64,000 nt of DNA, from contig NZ_JOAI01000001.1 of NCBI RefSeq assembly GCF_000717715.1, positions 372,001 through 436,000 of the forward strand, written 5' to 3'. Made by a program: the position numbers and the translations under genes. The stretch comes from Streptomyces sp. NRRL B-24484 (GTDB taxonomy: Bacteria > Actinomycetota > Actinomycetes > Streptomycetales > Streptomycetaceae). Below are positions 10,289 through 20,613 of the stretch, in pieces. The notes beneath the pieces are model-generated. The model was given only the letters and a program-made list of their open reading frames with translations. It did not search any database and was not told the DNA's origin. The stretch's first letter is position 1. Every line of letters starts with the position of its first letter.

Positions 10289-11346
10289 CCGGCCACCCAT
10301 CCTGCGTAGAAGAGTCCGAGGCCGACCGCGACGCACAGGCCCTGGATGATCCAGAAGCGGACGACGATGAGCACCTCGCTCCAGCCCTTGAGCTCGAAGT
10401 GGTGCTGGAGCGGCGCCATCTTGAAGACGCGCTTGCCGGTCATCCGGAACGAGCCGACCTGGATGATCACGGACAGGGTGATGATCACGAACAGGCCGCC
10501 GAGCAGGGCCAGCAGCAGTTCGGTGCGGGAGCAGATGGCGAGGCCGGCGAGGGCGCCGCCGAGGGCGAGCGAGCCGGTGTCGCCCATGAAGATCTTGGCG
10601 GGCGAGGTGTTCCACCACAGGAAGCCGAAGCAGGAGCCCATCAGGGCGGAGGCGACGACGGCGAGGTCGAGCGGGTCGCGGACGTCGTAGCAGTTCGCGG
10701 TGGCGGTGATCATGTGGGCGCAGGTCTGGCCGTACTGCCAGACGCCGATGAAGACGTACGCGCCGAAGACCATCACGGAGGCGCCGGTGGCGAGGCCGTC
10801 GAGGCCGTCGGTGAGGTTCACGCCGTTCGACATCGCGGCGATCATGAAGTAGGCCCAGATGACGAAGAGCACCGGGCCGATGGACCACTTGAAGTCGTTG
10901 ACGAACGACAGGTGGGTGGAGGCGGGCGTCTGGTTGCGGCTGTTGGCGAACTGCATCGACAGGACGGCGAAGGCGAGGCCCACGAAGGACTGGCCGAACA
11001 GCTTCGCCTTGGCCCGCAGGCCGAGGGAGCGGCGCTTGACGACCTTGATGTAGTCGTCGAGGAAGCCGACCAGGCCCAGACCCACCGTCAGGAACAGCAC
11101 GAGCAGGCCGGAAGCCGTGGGCGACTCGCCCGTTATCGCCTTGGTGGCGAAGTAGGCGATCAGTGTCGCCAGGATGAACGCGATGCCGCCCATGGTGGGG
11201 GTGCCGCGCTTGCTGTGGTGGGCCTTGGGGCCGTCGTCGCGGATGTACTGGCCGTAGCCGTGCCGGGCCAGCAGCTTGATCAGGGCGGGCGTGCCCAGCA
11301 GCGACAGGATCAGACCGATGCCGCCGGAGAAGAGGATCTGCTTCAC
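10285..11346 (-). CDS. mraY: Phospho-MurNAc-pentapeptide transferase MraY
   Basis: MraY transfers phospho-MurNAc-pentapeptide to undecaprenyl phosphate, making lipid I. The 353-residue protein has about ten membrane helices and the family's catalytic aspartate motifs: [28 protein letters not shown] and [10 protein letters not shown]. The C-terminal [13 protein letters not shown] motif is complete. It overlaps murF upstream and murD downstream by four bases each. Confidence 0.97.
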   Translation of the reverse strand: MKQILFSGGIGLILSLLGTPALIKLLARHGYGQYIRDDGPKAHHSKRGTPTMGGIAFILATLIAYFATKAITGESPTASGLLVLFLTVGLGLVGFLDDYIKVVKRRSLGLRAKAKLFGQSFVGLAFAVLSMQFANSRNQTPASTHLSFVNDFKWSIGPVLFVIWAYFMIAAMSNGVNLTDGLDGLATGASVMVFGAYVFIGVWQYGQTCAHMITATANCYDVRDPLDLAVVASALMGSCFGFLWWNTSPAKIFMGDTGSLALGGALAGLAICSRTELLLALLGGLFVIITLSVIIQVGSFRMTGKRVFKMAPLQHHFELKGWSEVLIVVRFWIIQGLCVAVGLGLFYAGWVAG

Positions 11347-12746
11347 TGAGCGGCCCCATCGGCGAGCAGGGCCTCGGCGACCTTCTCCAGGCCCGCCGAA
11401 CGGGAGGCCTTCACCAGCACCACGTCCCCAGGCTGCAGCTGACTGCGCAGCAGCTCGATCGCCGCGTCCGCGTCGGACACCAGCACCGACTCCTCACCCC
11501 ACGAACCTTCGTTCCTCGCGCCGAGTTCCATGCAGGCCGCCTCGCGTCCGCCCACCGCCACCAGCTTGGTGACGTCGAGCCGGACGGCGAGCCGTCCGAT
11601 GGCGTCGTGCTCGTCGAGGCTGTCCTCGCCGAGCTCCCGCATCTCCCCGAGCACCGCGAAGGTGCGGCGGCGCTCCGGGCCGCGGCCGGCCATCGACACC
11701 AGCGCCCTGAGTGCGGCCCGCATCGAGTCGGGGTTCGCGTTGTAGGCGTCGTTGACGACGGTGACACCGTCGGCCCGGTCGACGACCTCCATGCGCCAGC
11801 GGGACAGCGCACCCGCCTCGCTGAGCGCTTCGGCGGTGTCGTCGACGGGCATCCCGAGCTCCACCGCCACCGCTGCGGCGGCGAGGGCGTTCGAGACGTG
11901 GTGCTCACCGTACAGGCGCAGGTTCACGGGTGCGGAACCGGCCGGGGTGATGAGCGTGAAGGACGGCCGGCCGGTTGCGTCCAGGCGAACTCCGTCCGCC
12001 CGGACGTGGGCGTCCCGGCTCTCGCCGAACAGCACGACGCGGCCCTTGGTGCGGCTCGCCATCGCCCGTACCAGCGGGTCGTCGGCGTTGAGGACGGCGA
12101 CGCCGTCGGCGCCGAGCGCCTCGACGATCTCGCCCTTGGCCTGCGCGATGCCCTCCTTGGAGCCGAACTCGCCGACGTGGGCGCTGCCGACGTTGAGGAC
12201 GACCGCGACGTCGGGCGGGGTGATGCCGGTCAGGTACTCGATGTCGCCCTTGTGCCGGGCGCCCATCTCCAGCACCAGGTGCCGGGTGCCGGCCTCGACC
12301 CGCAGGGCCGTCATCGGGTGCCCGATCTCGTTGTTGAGGTTGCCGGGCGGGTACACGGTCTCGCCGCGGCGCTGCAGCACCTGGGCGATGAGGTCCTTGG
12401 TGCTGGTCTTGCCGGAGGAGCCGGTGAGGGCGACCACGGCGGTGCCGGTGGCGCGCTCCACGACGGCGCGCGCGAGCCGGCCGAGGGCCGCCACCACGTC
12501 GTCCACCAGGATCGCGGGCACGCCGACCTGGCGGGAGGCCAGCACCGCGACGGCGCCGGCCCCGACCGCCTTCGCGGCGTAGTCGTGGCCGTCCGCGTGC
12601 TCGCCGACCACGGCGACGAACAGACCGCCGGGCTGCACCTGGCGGGAGTCCACCACGACCGGCCCGGTCACCACGGCCCCGGGGTCGGCGCCGTCGAGCG
12701 TGCCGCCGACCGCGGCGGCGGCCTCGGCGAGGGTCAGTGCGATCAC
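11343..12746 (-). CDS. murF: UDP-MurNAc-tripeptide:D-Ala-D-Ala ligase MurF
   Basis: MurF adds D-alanyl-D-alanine to complete the UDP-MurNAc-pentapeptide. The 467-residue protein shows the N-terminal substrate domain with [15 protein letters not shown], the P-loop GSSGKTS at 109-115 and the central [10 protein letters not shown] motif. [15 protein letters not shown] marks the C-terminal domain. It overlaps murE by four bases (12743-12746) and mraY by four bases, so the block is translated as one coupled unit. Confidence 0.97.
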   Translation of the reverse strand: MIALTLAEAAAAVGGTLDGADPGAVVTGPVVVDSRQVQPGGLFVAVVGEHADGHDYAAKAVGAGAVAVLASRQVGVPAILVDDVVAALGRLARAVVERATGTAVVALTGSSGKTSTKDLIAQVLQRRGETVYPPGNLNNEIGHPMTALRVEAGTRHLVLEMGARHKGDIEYLTGITPPDVAVVLNVGSAHVGEFGSKEGIAQAKGEIVEALGADGVAVLNADDPLVRAMASRTKGRVVLFGESRDAHVRADGVRLDATGRPSFTLITPAGSAPVNLRLYGEHHVSNALAAAAVAVELGMPVDDTAEALSEAGALSRWRMEVVDRADGVTVVNDAYNANPDSMRAALRALVSMAGRGPERRRTFAVLGEMRELGEDSLDEHDAIGRLAVRLDVTKLVAVGGREAACMELGARNEGSWGEESVLVSDADAAIELLRSQLQPGDVVLVKASRSAGLEKVAEALLADGAAQ

Positions 12747-14431
12747 GGCTGCTCTCCTTCGGGGGCCTGCTGGGGGCGGGCGGTCCGCGCGATGGCCTCG
12801 CGCAGCTCGTCGCGGTCGTCGAACGGGCGGACCTCGCCCTTCGCGTACTGGCCGACCTCGTGGCCCTTGCCGGCCACCAGGACGGTGTCCCCGGCGTGCG
12901 CACGGGCGACGGCGTGCCGGATCGCGTCGGCGCGGTCGGGCACCACGAGCACCTCGCCGCGTTCGTCCTCGGGCACCTCGGCGGCGCCGGCGAGCATCGC
13001 GGTGAGGATCGCCAGCGGGTCCTCCGAGCGCGGGTTGTCGCTGGTCAGCACGGCGGTGTCGGCGATCCGCGCGGCGATGGCGCCCATCGGGCCGCGCTTG
13101 AACGGGTCGCGGTCGCCGCCGCAGCCGACGACGACGTGCAGCCGGCCCTTGGTGACCTCGCGCAGCGACTCCAGGACGGCCTTCAGGGCGTCCGGCTTGT
13201 GCGCGTAGTCGACCACGGCGACGTACGGCTGGCCGGCGTCGACCCGCTCCAGGCGGCCGGGCACGCCGGTCGAGGCGGCGACCCCGGCGGCCGCGGCGTG
13301 CAGCGGCACGCCGGCGGTGACCAGTGCGGTGATCGCGCCGAGCGCGTTGGCCACGTTGAACGGGCCGGGCAGCGGCACCGAGGCTTCCGCGGCGGCGCCG
13401 TCCGGGCCGACCACGCGGAAGGTCGAGCCGGCCGGGCCGAGCTGGACGTCCACGGCCCGCCAGTCGGCGTCCGGGTCGCCCTTCGCGGAGAAGGTCACCA
13501 CCGGGATCGGCGCCTCGCCGGCCAGCCGGCGGCCGTAGGCGTCGTCGAGGTTGGCCACCCCGCAGCGGGCCTTGTCGGTCTGGAAGAGCCGGGCCTTGGC
13601 CCGGTAGTAGTCCTCCATGTCCGGGTGGAAGTCGAGGTGCTCGGGGGTGAGGTTGTTGAACAGCGCGACGTCGTACAGCACCCCGTCGACCCGGCCGAAG
13701 ACCAGGGCGTGGCTGGAGACCTCCATGACGACCGCGGCGGCGCCGCGCTCGCGCATCACCGCGAGGACGGCGTGCAGGTCGGTGGACTCGGGGGTGGTCC
13801 GCTCGCTCTTGATCCGCTCGCTGCCGACCCGCATCTCCACGGTGCCGATCACGCCGGGCAGCAGACCGCCGCCGCGCAGGCCGGCCTCGACCAGGTAGGA
13901 GGTGGTGGTCTTGCCGTTGGTGCCGGTCAGGCCGATCATCAGCAGCTGCTCGCTGGGGCGCCCGTAGACCGCGGCGGCGAGGTGGCCCATCGCGCCGCGG
14001 ACGTTGTCCACGACCAGCAGCGGCACACCCGAGTCGGCGGCGAGTTCGGCGCCGGCCGGATCGGTCAGCACGGCGACGGCGCCCGCCGCCACCGCCGCCG
14101 CGGCGAAGGCCGCGCCGTGGTGGTTGGCACCGGGGAAGGCCACGTACACGTCGCCGGGGCGGACGGCGCGGGAGTCGTGGGTGATGCCGGTGACCCCGGT
14201 GTCCTCCGCGCCCTCGGCGGGCGCCAGGCCCAGCTGTCGGGCGACCTCGGCGAGCGGCAGCGCCGCCGGGCTGGAGGGGCGGGGCGGGCTCGCGGAGATT
14301 TGATCGGGTTTCGGCACGGCGGGCAGGGTATCGGCCGAAGGGCCTCCAGGGCCAAACCGGGCGGGGGTGCCCCCGTCGTTCCGCTCCGCCGGGCGCGGAT
14401 CGCTGCTGCGGTGGTCGGGGGCGTCGTTCAT
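12743..14431 (-). CDS. murE: UDP-MurNAc-dipeptide:diaminopimelate ligase MurE
   Basis: MurE adds the third stem-peptide residue. The 562-residue protein has a proline-rich, probably disordered N-terminal extension of about 55 residues before the core (ITHDSRAVRPGDVYVAFPG). The P-loop GTNGKTT is at 170-176. The DNPR motif in TSDNPRSEDPL marks a diaminopimelate-adding enzyme; streptomycetes use the LL isomer. The ATG at 14431 shares one base with the ftsI stop (TGATG), which supports this start. Confidence 0.95.
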   Translation of the reverse strand: MNDAPDHRSSDPRPAERNDGGTPARFGPGGPSADTLPAVPKPDQISASPPRPSSPAALPLAEVARQLGLAPAEGAEDTGVTGITHDSRAVRPGDVYVAFPGANHHGAAFAAAAVAAGAVAVLTDPAGAELAADSGVPLLVVDNVRGAMGHLAAAVYGRPSEQLLMIGLTGTNGKTTTSYLVEAGLRGGGLLPGVIGTVEMRVGSERIKSERTTPESTDLHAVLAVMRERGAAAVVMEVSSHALVFGRVDGVLYDVALFNNLTPEHLDFHPDMEDYYRAKARLFQTDKARCGVANLDDAYGRRLAGEAPIPVVTFSAKGDPDADWRAVDVQLGPAGSTFRVVGPDGAAAEASVPLPGPFNVANALGAITALVTAGVPLHAAAAGVAASTGVPGRLERVDAGQPYVAVVDYAHKPDALKAVLESLREVTKGRLHVVVGCGGDRDPFKRGPMGAIAARIADTAVLTSDNPRSEDPLAILTAMLAGAAEVPEDERGEVLVVPDRADAIRHAVARAHAGDTVLVAGKGHEVGQYAKGEVRPFDDRDELREAIARTARPQQAPEGEQP

Positions 14432-16545
14432 CAGGGCTTCCAGTCGACGGGCAGGTTCGGCGCCTCGCTGCCGCTCGGCGCGACCCGCAGGGTCTTCAGG
14501 GCGAACTCCATCACCTGCTTGAACACCGGGCCGCACAGCTGGCCGCCGAAGTGGCCGTTGACCGGGTCCTGGATCACGCAGGAGACGGTGACCCGGGGCC
14601 GGTCGGCCGGTGCGAAGCCGATGAAGGAGGCGGTGTACCCGGAGTACCGGCCGGTCCTCGGGTCCACGCGGTTGGCGGTGCCGGTCTTGCCGGCGACCCG
14701 GTAGCCGGGGATCGCCGCCTTGGTGCCGGTGCCCTGCTCGTCGGTGACGACGGACTCCAGCATCTCGGTCAGCGTCTTCGCGGTGGCCTCGCTGACCACC
14801 CGGGTCTGCGCGCCGGGCGGGGTCTGGGTGTAGCGCCCGTCCGGGCCGGTGGTGCCCATGACCAGGCCGGGGGCGACCCGCACCCCGCCGTTGGCGATCG
14901 TGGAGAAGACCGAGGTGGCCTGCAGGGCGTTGACCGACAGGCCCTGCCCGAACGGGATGGTGTACTGCTGCGAGCCCTTCCAGTCCTCCGGCTTGGCGAG
15001 GATGCCGCGGGTCTCGCCGGGGAAGCCGAGGCCGCTCGGCTGGCCGATCCCGAACTTCTGCAGGTACCCGCCGAGCACCTTGTTGGCCTCGCCCTGGTCC
15101 TTGCCCAGGTGCTCGGCGGCCTCGATGGTGCCGATGTTGGACGACTTGGCGAGCACGCCGGCCAGCGTCAGGTACCAGGTCTCGTGGTCGACGTCGTCGT
15201 GGAAGACCCGGTCGGAGCGCTGCAGGGTGTTCGGCACGGTGACGTGGGTGTCCCAGCTCGCGGTGCCGGTGTCCAGCACCGCGGCCATGGTCATCAGCTT
15301 GGCGGTGGAGCCGGGCTCGTAGGCGTCCTGGACGGCGGCGTTGCCGAGCTGCTCGGGCCGGGCCGAGGAGAGCTTGTTCGGGTCCAGGCCGGGCGAGGTG
15401 GCCATGGCGAGGATCCGGCCGGTCTGCACGTCCTGGACGACGACGTAGCCCTTCTCCGCCCCGGCGTTGGCGACCTGGTCGGTGATGGCCCGCTGGGCCG
15501 CCCACTGGATGTCCTTGTCGACGGTCAGCCGCAGGTCGGTGCCGGGCACCGGGGTCTGCATGCCGCCGCCGGAGCCGGGCACGATCCGCCCGCCGACGGA
15601 GGCGTAGGTCGAGCGGCCGTCCACGCCGGCGAGGTCCTTCTGGTACTGCAGTTCCAGCCCGCCGGTGCCGGTGCCCTCGGCGTTGACGAAGCCGACCAGG
15701 TTCCCCGCGAGGTCGCCGGCCGGGTAGACCCGCCGTTTGCTGGGCGACCAGACCACCCCGGCGAGGAAGTTGGCGCAGGCGGTGTCGACCGCGGTGCGCC
15801 CGCCCTTCTCCGCGGGCTTGCCGAGCAGCTGCCGCTGCCCCCGGCAGGCCTTGGTGTCGGCCTGCTTGGCCAGGTCGGCGCGCAGGTCGGCGATCCTGTT
15901 CTTCGCCTCCGGCGTCTGGCGCGGGGCGAGCAGGGCGTACCGGCTCTTCGGGTTCTTCGGGTTGAGGTGCAGCAGTCCGGCGATCTTCTCCTTGGGCGAG
16001 CCGAGGATCGGGGCGAGCAGCGCGGCGGCCTGCTCCGGTGCGTCGGGGAGGTGGGTGGCCTCGGGGGTGAACAGCGTGGGGTCGGCGGTGATGTCGTAGG
16101 CGTCCACGGTGGTCGCCAGCACGGTGCCGTCGCTGGACGTTATCGAGCCGCGCTCCGCGGACAGCACGACCGGCACGTACTGGTTGGCGCCGGCCTCGGA
16201 GGCGAGCGCGTGCGAGTCGAGCAGTTGCAGCTGGACGAGCCGCCCGGCGAACACGGTGAAGACGACGACCAGCGCGATGCCGGCCAGCCGCAGCCGCTTG
16301 CGCGGGTCGGCGAGCCGGATCATCCGCGGCTGCGGACGGGCGGCGGGCCGCTGCGGGCGGCGGGCCGGACGGGCGGTGCGCGGGTCGGCGCCGCGGGCCC
16401 GGTCGGGGCGCGGGGGTGTCCGGCGGGCCTGGTCGGCGCCGCGCGGGCGGGGGGTGCGGGCCCGGTCCGCGGGTTTGCGTCCGGGCTCCCCCGGGCGGTG
16501 CGGGCGGCGGTCGCCGGGGCCCTGCGGCCGGCGCGGTGTGCTCAT
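14431..16545 (-). CDS. ftsI: Septal penicillin-binding protein FtsI (class B PBP)
   Basis: The transpeptidase that cross-links septal peptidoglycan with FtsW. The 704-residue protein starts with an arginine/proline-rich cytoplasmic tail of about 80 residues and then has a single membrane anchor (about 88-104). A PBP dimerisation domain precedes the transpeptidase domain, which has a full active site: S413-T-A-K416, S468-S-N470 and K620-T-G-T623. It overlaps ftsL by four bases and murE by one. Confidence 0.96.
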   Translation of the reverse strand: MSTPRRPQGPGDRRPHRPGEPGRKPADRARTPRPRGADQARRTPPRPDRARGADPRTARPARRPQRPAARPQPRMIRLADPRKRLRLAGIALVVVFTVFAGRLVQLQLLDSHALASEAGANQYVPVVLSAERGSITSSDGTVLATTVDAYDITADPTLFTPEATHLPDAPEQAAALLAPILGSPKEKIAGLLHLNPKNPKSRYALLAPRQTPEAKNRIADLRADLAKQADTKACRGQRQLLGKPAEKGGRTAVDTACANFLAGVVWSPSKRRVYPAGDLAGNLVGFVNAEGTGTGGLELQYQKDLAGVDGRSTYASVGGRIVPGSGGGMQTPVPGTDLRLTVDKDIQWAAQRAITDQVANAGAEKGYVVVQDVQTGRILAMATSPGLDPNKLSSARPEQLGNAAVQDAYEPGSTAKLMTMAAVLDTGTASWDTHVTVPNTLQRSDRVFHDDVDHETWYLTLAGVLAKSSNIGTIEAAEHLGKDQGEANKVLGGYLQKFGIGQPSGLGFPGETRGILAKPEDWKGSQQYTIPFGQGLSVNALQATSVFSTIANGGVRVAPGLVMGTTGPDGRYTQTPPGAQTRVVSEATAKTLTEMLESVVTDEQGTGTKAAIPGYRVAGKTGTANRVDPRTGRYSGYTASFIGFAPADRPRVTVSCVIQDPVNGHFGGQLCGPVFKQVMEFALKTLRVAPSGSEAPNLPVDWKP

Positions 16546-17150
16546 CGTCCGCTCCCGGGGTGCGGGGCCGTCGCGGTGGCCGTGGCCGGCGGGGCGGGTG
16601 CGATCTGCACCCCGTCGTCGGACGCGGTCGGCGCGGGGGACGCCGGCGCGGATGCGCCGGCGGAGGGATCACCGGACGGGGCCGGGGGCGCGGCGGAGGC
16701 GTCCTCGGGCCGCTTGACCGGCGCGCTGTCCTGGGCCTGGCCGGGCTTGCCGAGCACCTTGCCGTCGTCCTGCAGGAAGGCCGGGCCGCCGCCGGGCACC
16801 ATGCCCAGTTCGCGGGCGCGGCGGGCGAGCGCGTCGGGTGCGGCGTCCTGGTCGATCTGCGCCTGCAGGCCCTGCTTCTCGTCGGTGAGGTCGGTGGTCT
16901 GCTTCTTCAGCCGGGACAGCTCGAACGAGCCCTCGTTGAGGGCGGTGTTGAGCATCAGCAGGCCGAGCAGTCCGGCCGAGAGCAGCACCACGATCAGCAC
17001 GGCGAACGGGGTCCGCCCGCGGACGGACCGGGACTGCGGACGGGCGCTGATCCGCCCCCGTCCCGCCTGCCCGGGGAGCGCACCGCTCCTCCGGGTCCGA
17101 CCGCCCCGCCCGCCCGCGGGCAGCAGGGGCCCACCGCCGGCCACCGGCAC
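16542..17150 (-). CDS. ftsL: FtsL-like division protein
   Basis: 202 residues: a basic N-terminus, one membrane helix (about 48-68) and a short extracytoplasmic coiled coil (NEGSFELSRLKKQTTDLTDE onward). A conserved RARELGMVPGGGPAF motif follows, then an A/P/S/T-rich low-complexity tail of about 75 residues. The position between rsmH and ftsI identifies it as FtsL, part of the complex that activates FtsWI. It is longer than enterobacterial FtsL because of the tail. Confidence 0.88.
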   Translation of the reverse strand: MPVAGGGPLLPAGGRGGRTRRSGALPGQAGRGRISARPQSRSVRGRTPFAVLIVVLLSAGLLGLLMLNTALNEGSFELSRLKKQTTDLTDEKQGLQAQIDQDAAPDALARRARELGMVPGGGPAFLQDDGKVLGKPGQAQDSAPVKRPEDASAAPPAPSGDPSAGASAPASPAPTASDDGVQIAPAPPATATATAPHPGSGR

Positions 17151-17192
17151 TGCGCCCTCCCTCTCGCCGTTCCTCGCTCGCGTCCGCCCCGG

Positions 17193-18161
17193 TCAGCGCC
17201 GGGTCGCCCTGATCCTCTCCGCCACGCGGAGCCGGACGGGCGCGGCGCGCCGGTTCTCCTCGATCTCCGCCTCGGTGGCCAGCTCCGCCCCGCGGGTGTG
17301 CAGCTTCAGCCAGGGCTGGTGCTCCTCGGGCACGATCGGCAGCCCGGGCGGGGCGGTGGACGTGGCACCGGCCTGGAAGTACTGCTTGACCAGGCGGTCC
17401 TCCAGGGACTGGTAGGACATGACGACCATCCGGCCGCCGACCGCGAGGCGCTCCAGCGCGCCGGGGATCGCCCGGTCCAGCACCTCCAACTCCCCGTTGA
17501 CCTCGATCCGCAGGGCCTGGAAGGTGCGCTTGGCCGGGTTGCCGCCGGTGCGCCGGGTCGCCGCCGGGATGGCGTTGCGTACCAATTCGACGAGACGCGC
17601 ACTGGTGGTGAACGGTTCCTTCTGCCGTTCGCGGACGATCACCGAGGCGATCTTCCCGGCGAACCGCTCCTCGCCGTAGACCTTGAGGATCCGGGCGAGG
17701 TCGCCGTGGCTGTAGGTGTTGAGCACCTCGGCGGCGCTCAGGCCGCTGGTCTGGTCCATCCGCATGTCGAGCGGGGCGTCCTGGGCGTAGGCGAAGCCGC
17801 GGTCGGCCTCGTCCAGCTGCATCGAGGAGACGCCGAGGTCGAAGAGGACGCCGTGCACCTCGGGGATGCCGAGGTCGTCGAGGACCTCCGGGATCTCGTC
17901 GTACACCGCGTGCACCAGGGTGGCCCGGTCGCCGAACGGGGCGAGGCGCTGCGCGGAGAGCTCCAGTGCGGCCGGGTCGCGGTCCACCGCGACCAGCCGG
18001 GCCTCGGGGAACTGCGTGAGGATCGCCTCGCTGTGGCCGCCGAGGCCCAGGGTGGCGTCGACCACCACCGCGCCGGGCGCGGTGGCCGCCGGGGCCAGCG
18101 CGTCCATGCAGCGCTGCAGCATCACCGGGACGTGCTTGGGTGCCGGACTCTCGTTGGACAT
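17193..18161 (-). CDS. rsmH: 16S rRNA (cytosine-1402-N4)-methyltransferase RsmH (MraW)
   Basis: RsmH methylates C1402 of 16S rRNA with S-adenosylmethionine. The 322-residue protein has the SAM motif [14 protein letters not shown] (35-48), the conserved [13 protein letters not shown] start, [17 protein letters not shown] and [11 protein letters not shown] chose the ATG at 18161 for its AGGAAGG ribosome site and because upstream codons are not conserved in type. It is the first gene of the dcw block; no mraZ is present upstream. Confidence 0.95.
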   Translation of the reverse strand: MSNESPAPKHVPVMLQRCMDALAPAATAPGAVVVDATLGLGGHSEAILTQFPEARLVAVDRDPAALELSAQRLAPFGDRATLVHAVYDEIPEVLDDLGIPEVHGVLFDLGVSSMQLDEADRGFAYAQDAPLDMRMDQTSGLSAAEVLNTYSHGDLARILKVYGEERFAGKIASVIVRERQKEPFTTSARLVELVRNAIPAATRRTGGNPAKRTFQALRIEVNGELEVLDRAIPGALERLAVGGRMVVMSYQSLEDRLVKQYFQAGATSTAPPGLPIVPEEHQPWLKLHTRGAELATEAEIEENRRAAPVRLRVAERIRATRR

Positions 18162-18298
18162 CGCGCGGTGGCGCCCTTCCTCGGTGCGGCCGCCCGGGCC
18201 CGGACGGCTGGCCCCATTCTCGCCCACGGCCGGAGCGGATCCGGCCGCCGGGGCACGGGCCGCCCGGACGCACGCGGCCCGCGGTCCCCGCCCGCTCG

Positions 18299-18341
18299 CC
18301 TGGGGAAGGTGACCGCCCGGCACCGGGGAAGGTGCGCCAGG
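18299..18341 (-). ncRNA. Possible structured leader RNA of rsmH (mraW-motif candidate)
   Basis: In the rsmH leader, CCTGG (18299-18303) and CCAGG (18337-18341) can pair and enclose two copies of GGGGAAGGTG (18302-18311 and 18325-18334). An RNA motif named mraW has been described in leaders of actinobacterial mraW/rsmH operons. I place this here by location and by visible repeats, not by a model match. Confidence 0.35.
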
Positions 18342-18447
18342 TGGCACAGGAGCGGGTGGAGGCCGCGGGCCGCGTACGGGAGCGCCCCCGGTGCCGGCCC
18401 GAGGGGGCGTCGGCGGGGCGCGGTGGGCAGTGCTCCACTGCGCCGCC

Positions 18448-18475
18448 AGACTATCGCCCGCTCACGCCGAGTCAA
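18448..18475 (-). promoter_or_regulatory. Probable vegetative promoter of the dcw cluster
   Basis: On the minus strand TTGACT (18475-18470) and TAGTCT (18453-18448) are 16 bases apart, a close match to the primary sigma factor consensus in streptomycetes. Transcription would begin near 18441, about 280 bases before rsmH. Confidence 0.6.
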
Positions 18476-18697
18476 CGCTCCCCGACGGAGCGCCACCCGG
18501 GCGGCGGTACGGCCCGGTGCAGGTCACGGCCGTCGCGGTCCGGCCGGGCCGGGCGGGCGCACCGCGGCGGCCCGCGCCGGTCATACCGGGACCAACTTCG
18601 CAACCCGGCCGGCCCGCGGCGCAGCGCGGCTATGGACTCGATCACAGCCCGGGGCCGCCCTCACCACGGCACCGGGATTCGGATTACCTTCGTCACC

Positions 18698-19237
18698 ATG
18701 ACAGTGACCCCCGACCGGCCCGTGCCGAACGCCGCTGCCAGTCCTTCCTCCGGCATCATCGACCGCTTCGTGGCGTCGAACCGCGAGTACGCGGTCGAGT
18801 TCCGCGACGGCGGCATGGACGCCCGCCCCGTGCAGAAGGTCGCCGTGGTGGCGTGCATGGACGCCCGCCTCGACCTGTTCGCCGCACTCGGCCTGGAGCT
18901 CGGCGACGCGCACATCATCCGCAACGCGGGCGGTGTCGTCACCGACGACACCATCCGCTCCCTCACCATCAGCCAGCGCGCCCTGGGCACCCGCTCGGTC
19001 GTGCTGATCCACCACACCGGCTGCGGCCTGCTCGGTCTCACCGAGGACTTCCGCCGCGAGCTGGAGGCTGAGGTCGGCCAGCGCCCGCAGTGGGCGGTGG
19101 AGGCGTTCGTGGACCTGGACGGCGACGTCCGGCAGTCCATGCAGCGGGTCCGCACCTCGCCGTTCGTGCCGCACACCGACGACGTCCGCGGCTTCGTCTT
19201 CGACGTCCACACCGGACTGCTCCGCGAGATCGACTGA
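18698..19237 (+). CDS. Beta-class carbonic anhydrase
   Basis: Interconverts CO2 and bicarbonate. The 179-residue protein has the beta-class zinc ligands C53-x-D55-x-R57 (CMDAR) and H106-x2-C109 (HHTGC), with the Asp-Arg pair of the active site. The small single-domain form resembles the mycobacterial Rv1284 type. The ATG at 18698 follows a conventional spacing and retains the full N-terminal arm (IDRFVASNREYAVEF). It is transcribed away from rsmH and stands alone. Confidence 0.9.
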   Translation: MTVTPDRPVPNAAASPSSGIIDRFVASNREYAVEFRDGGMDARPVQKVAVVACMDARLDLFAALGLELGDAHIIRNAGGVVTDDTIRSLTISQRALGTRSVVLIHHTGCGLLGLTEDFRRELEAEVGQRPQWAVEAFVDLDGDVRQSMQRVRTSPFVPHTDDVRGFVFDVHTGLLREID

Positions 19238-19586
19238 TCCGACGATTGCGCGTCCGCCCCGCCCGGGGCGGACGACCGCTCCCGACCCGGCCAGCGTCGT
19301 CCGGGTCCCTTCCCCTCCCGTCCCCTCCCGGGCCGCCCGTCCCCGGGGCCCCGGTTGTGCCGGGACGAACCGGGACACTGCACGCGTCTCGCCCGCCCGA
19401 GTGACTTCCGGCCGTGCGACAGGGAAGAATGCCCGTGCAGGCCCGGCCCCGATCGACCCGGGGCGGCCCGCCGCACGCCCACCGCCCGTGCCACTCCTCG
19501 CCGGACTCGCACGCCCGCCCGGGCGGTGCGCCATCGGTCGGCCGGCAACCTGAGCCGGCACAAGAGGTCCACATGGGAGCGAACGG

Positions 19587-20612
<1,026 letters not shown>

Positions 20613-20613
20613 C

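Larger units (their letters stand above)
18162..18697. other. Divergent intergenic region between rsmH and the carbonic anhydrase gene
   Basis: 536 bases with no convincing gene. It contains a good vegetative promoter for rsmH (18448-18475), which implies a leader of about 280 bases, and within that leader a possible structured RNA (18299-18341). The carbonic anhydrase promoter was not resolved. Confidence 0.6.

Noticed and set aside
12743..16672. 1309-residue open frame appearing to fuse murE to an upstream reading
   Set aside because: Only its C-terminal part is MurE; the upstream part is a frame-shifted reading of ftsI, and the ATG at 14431 is the natural start.
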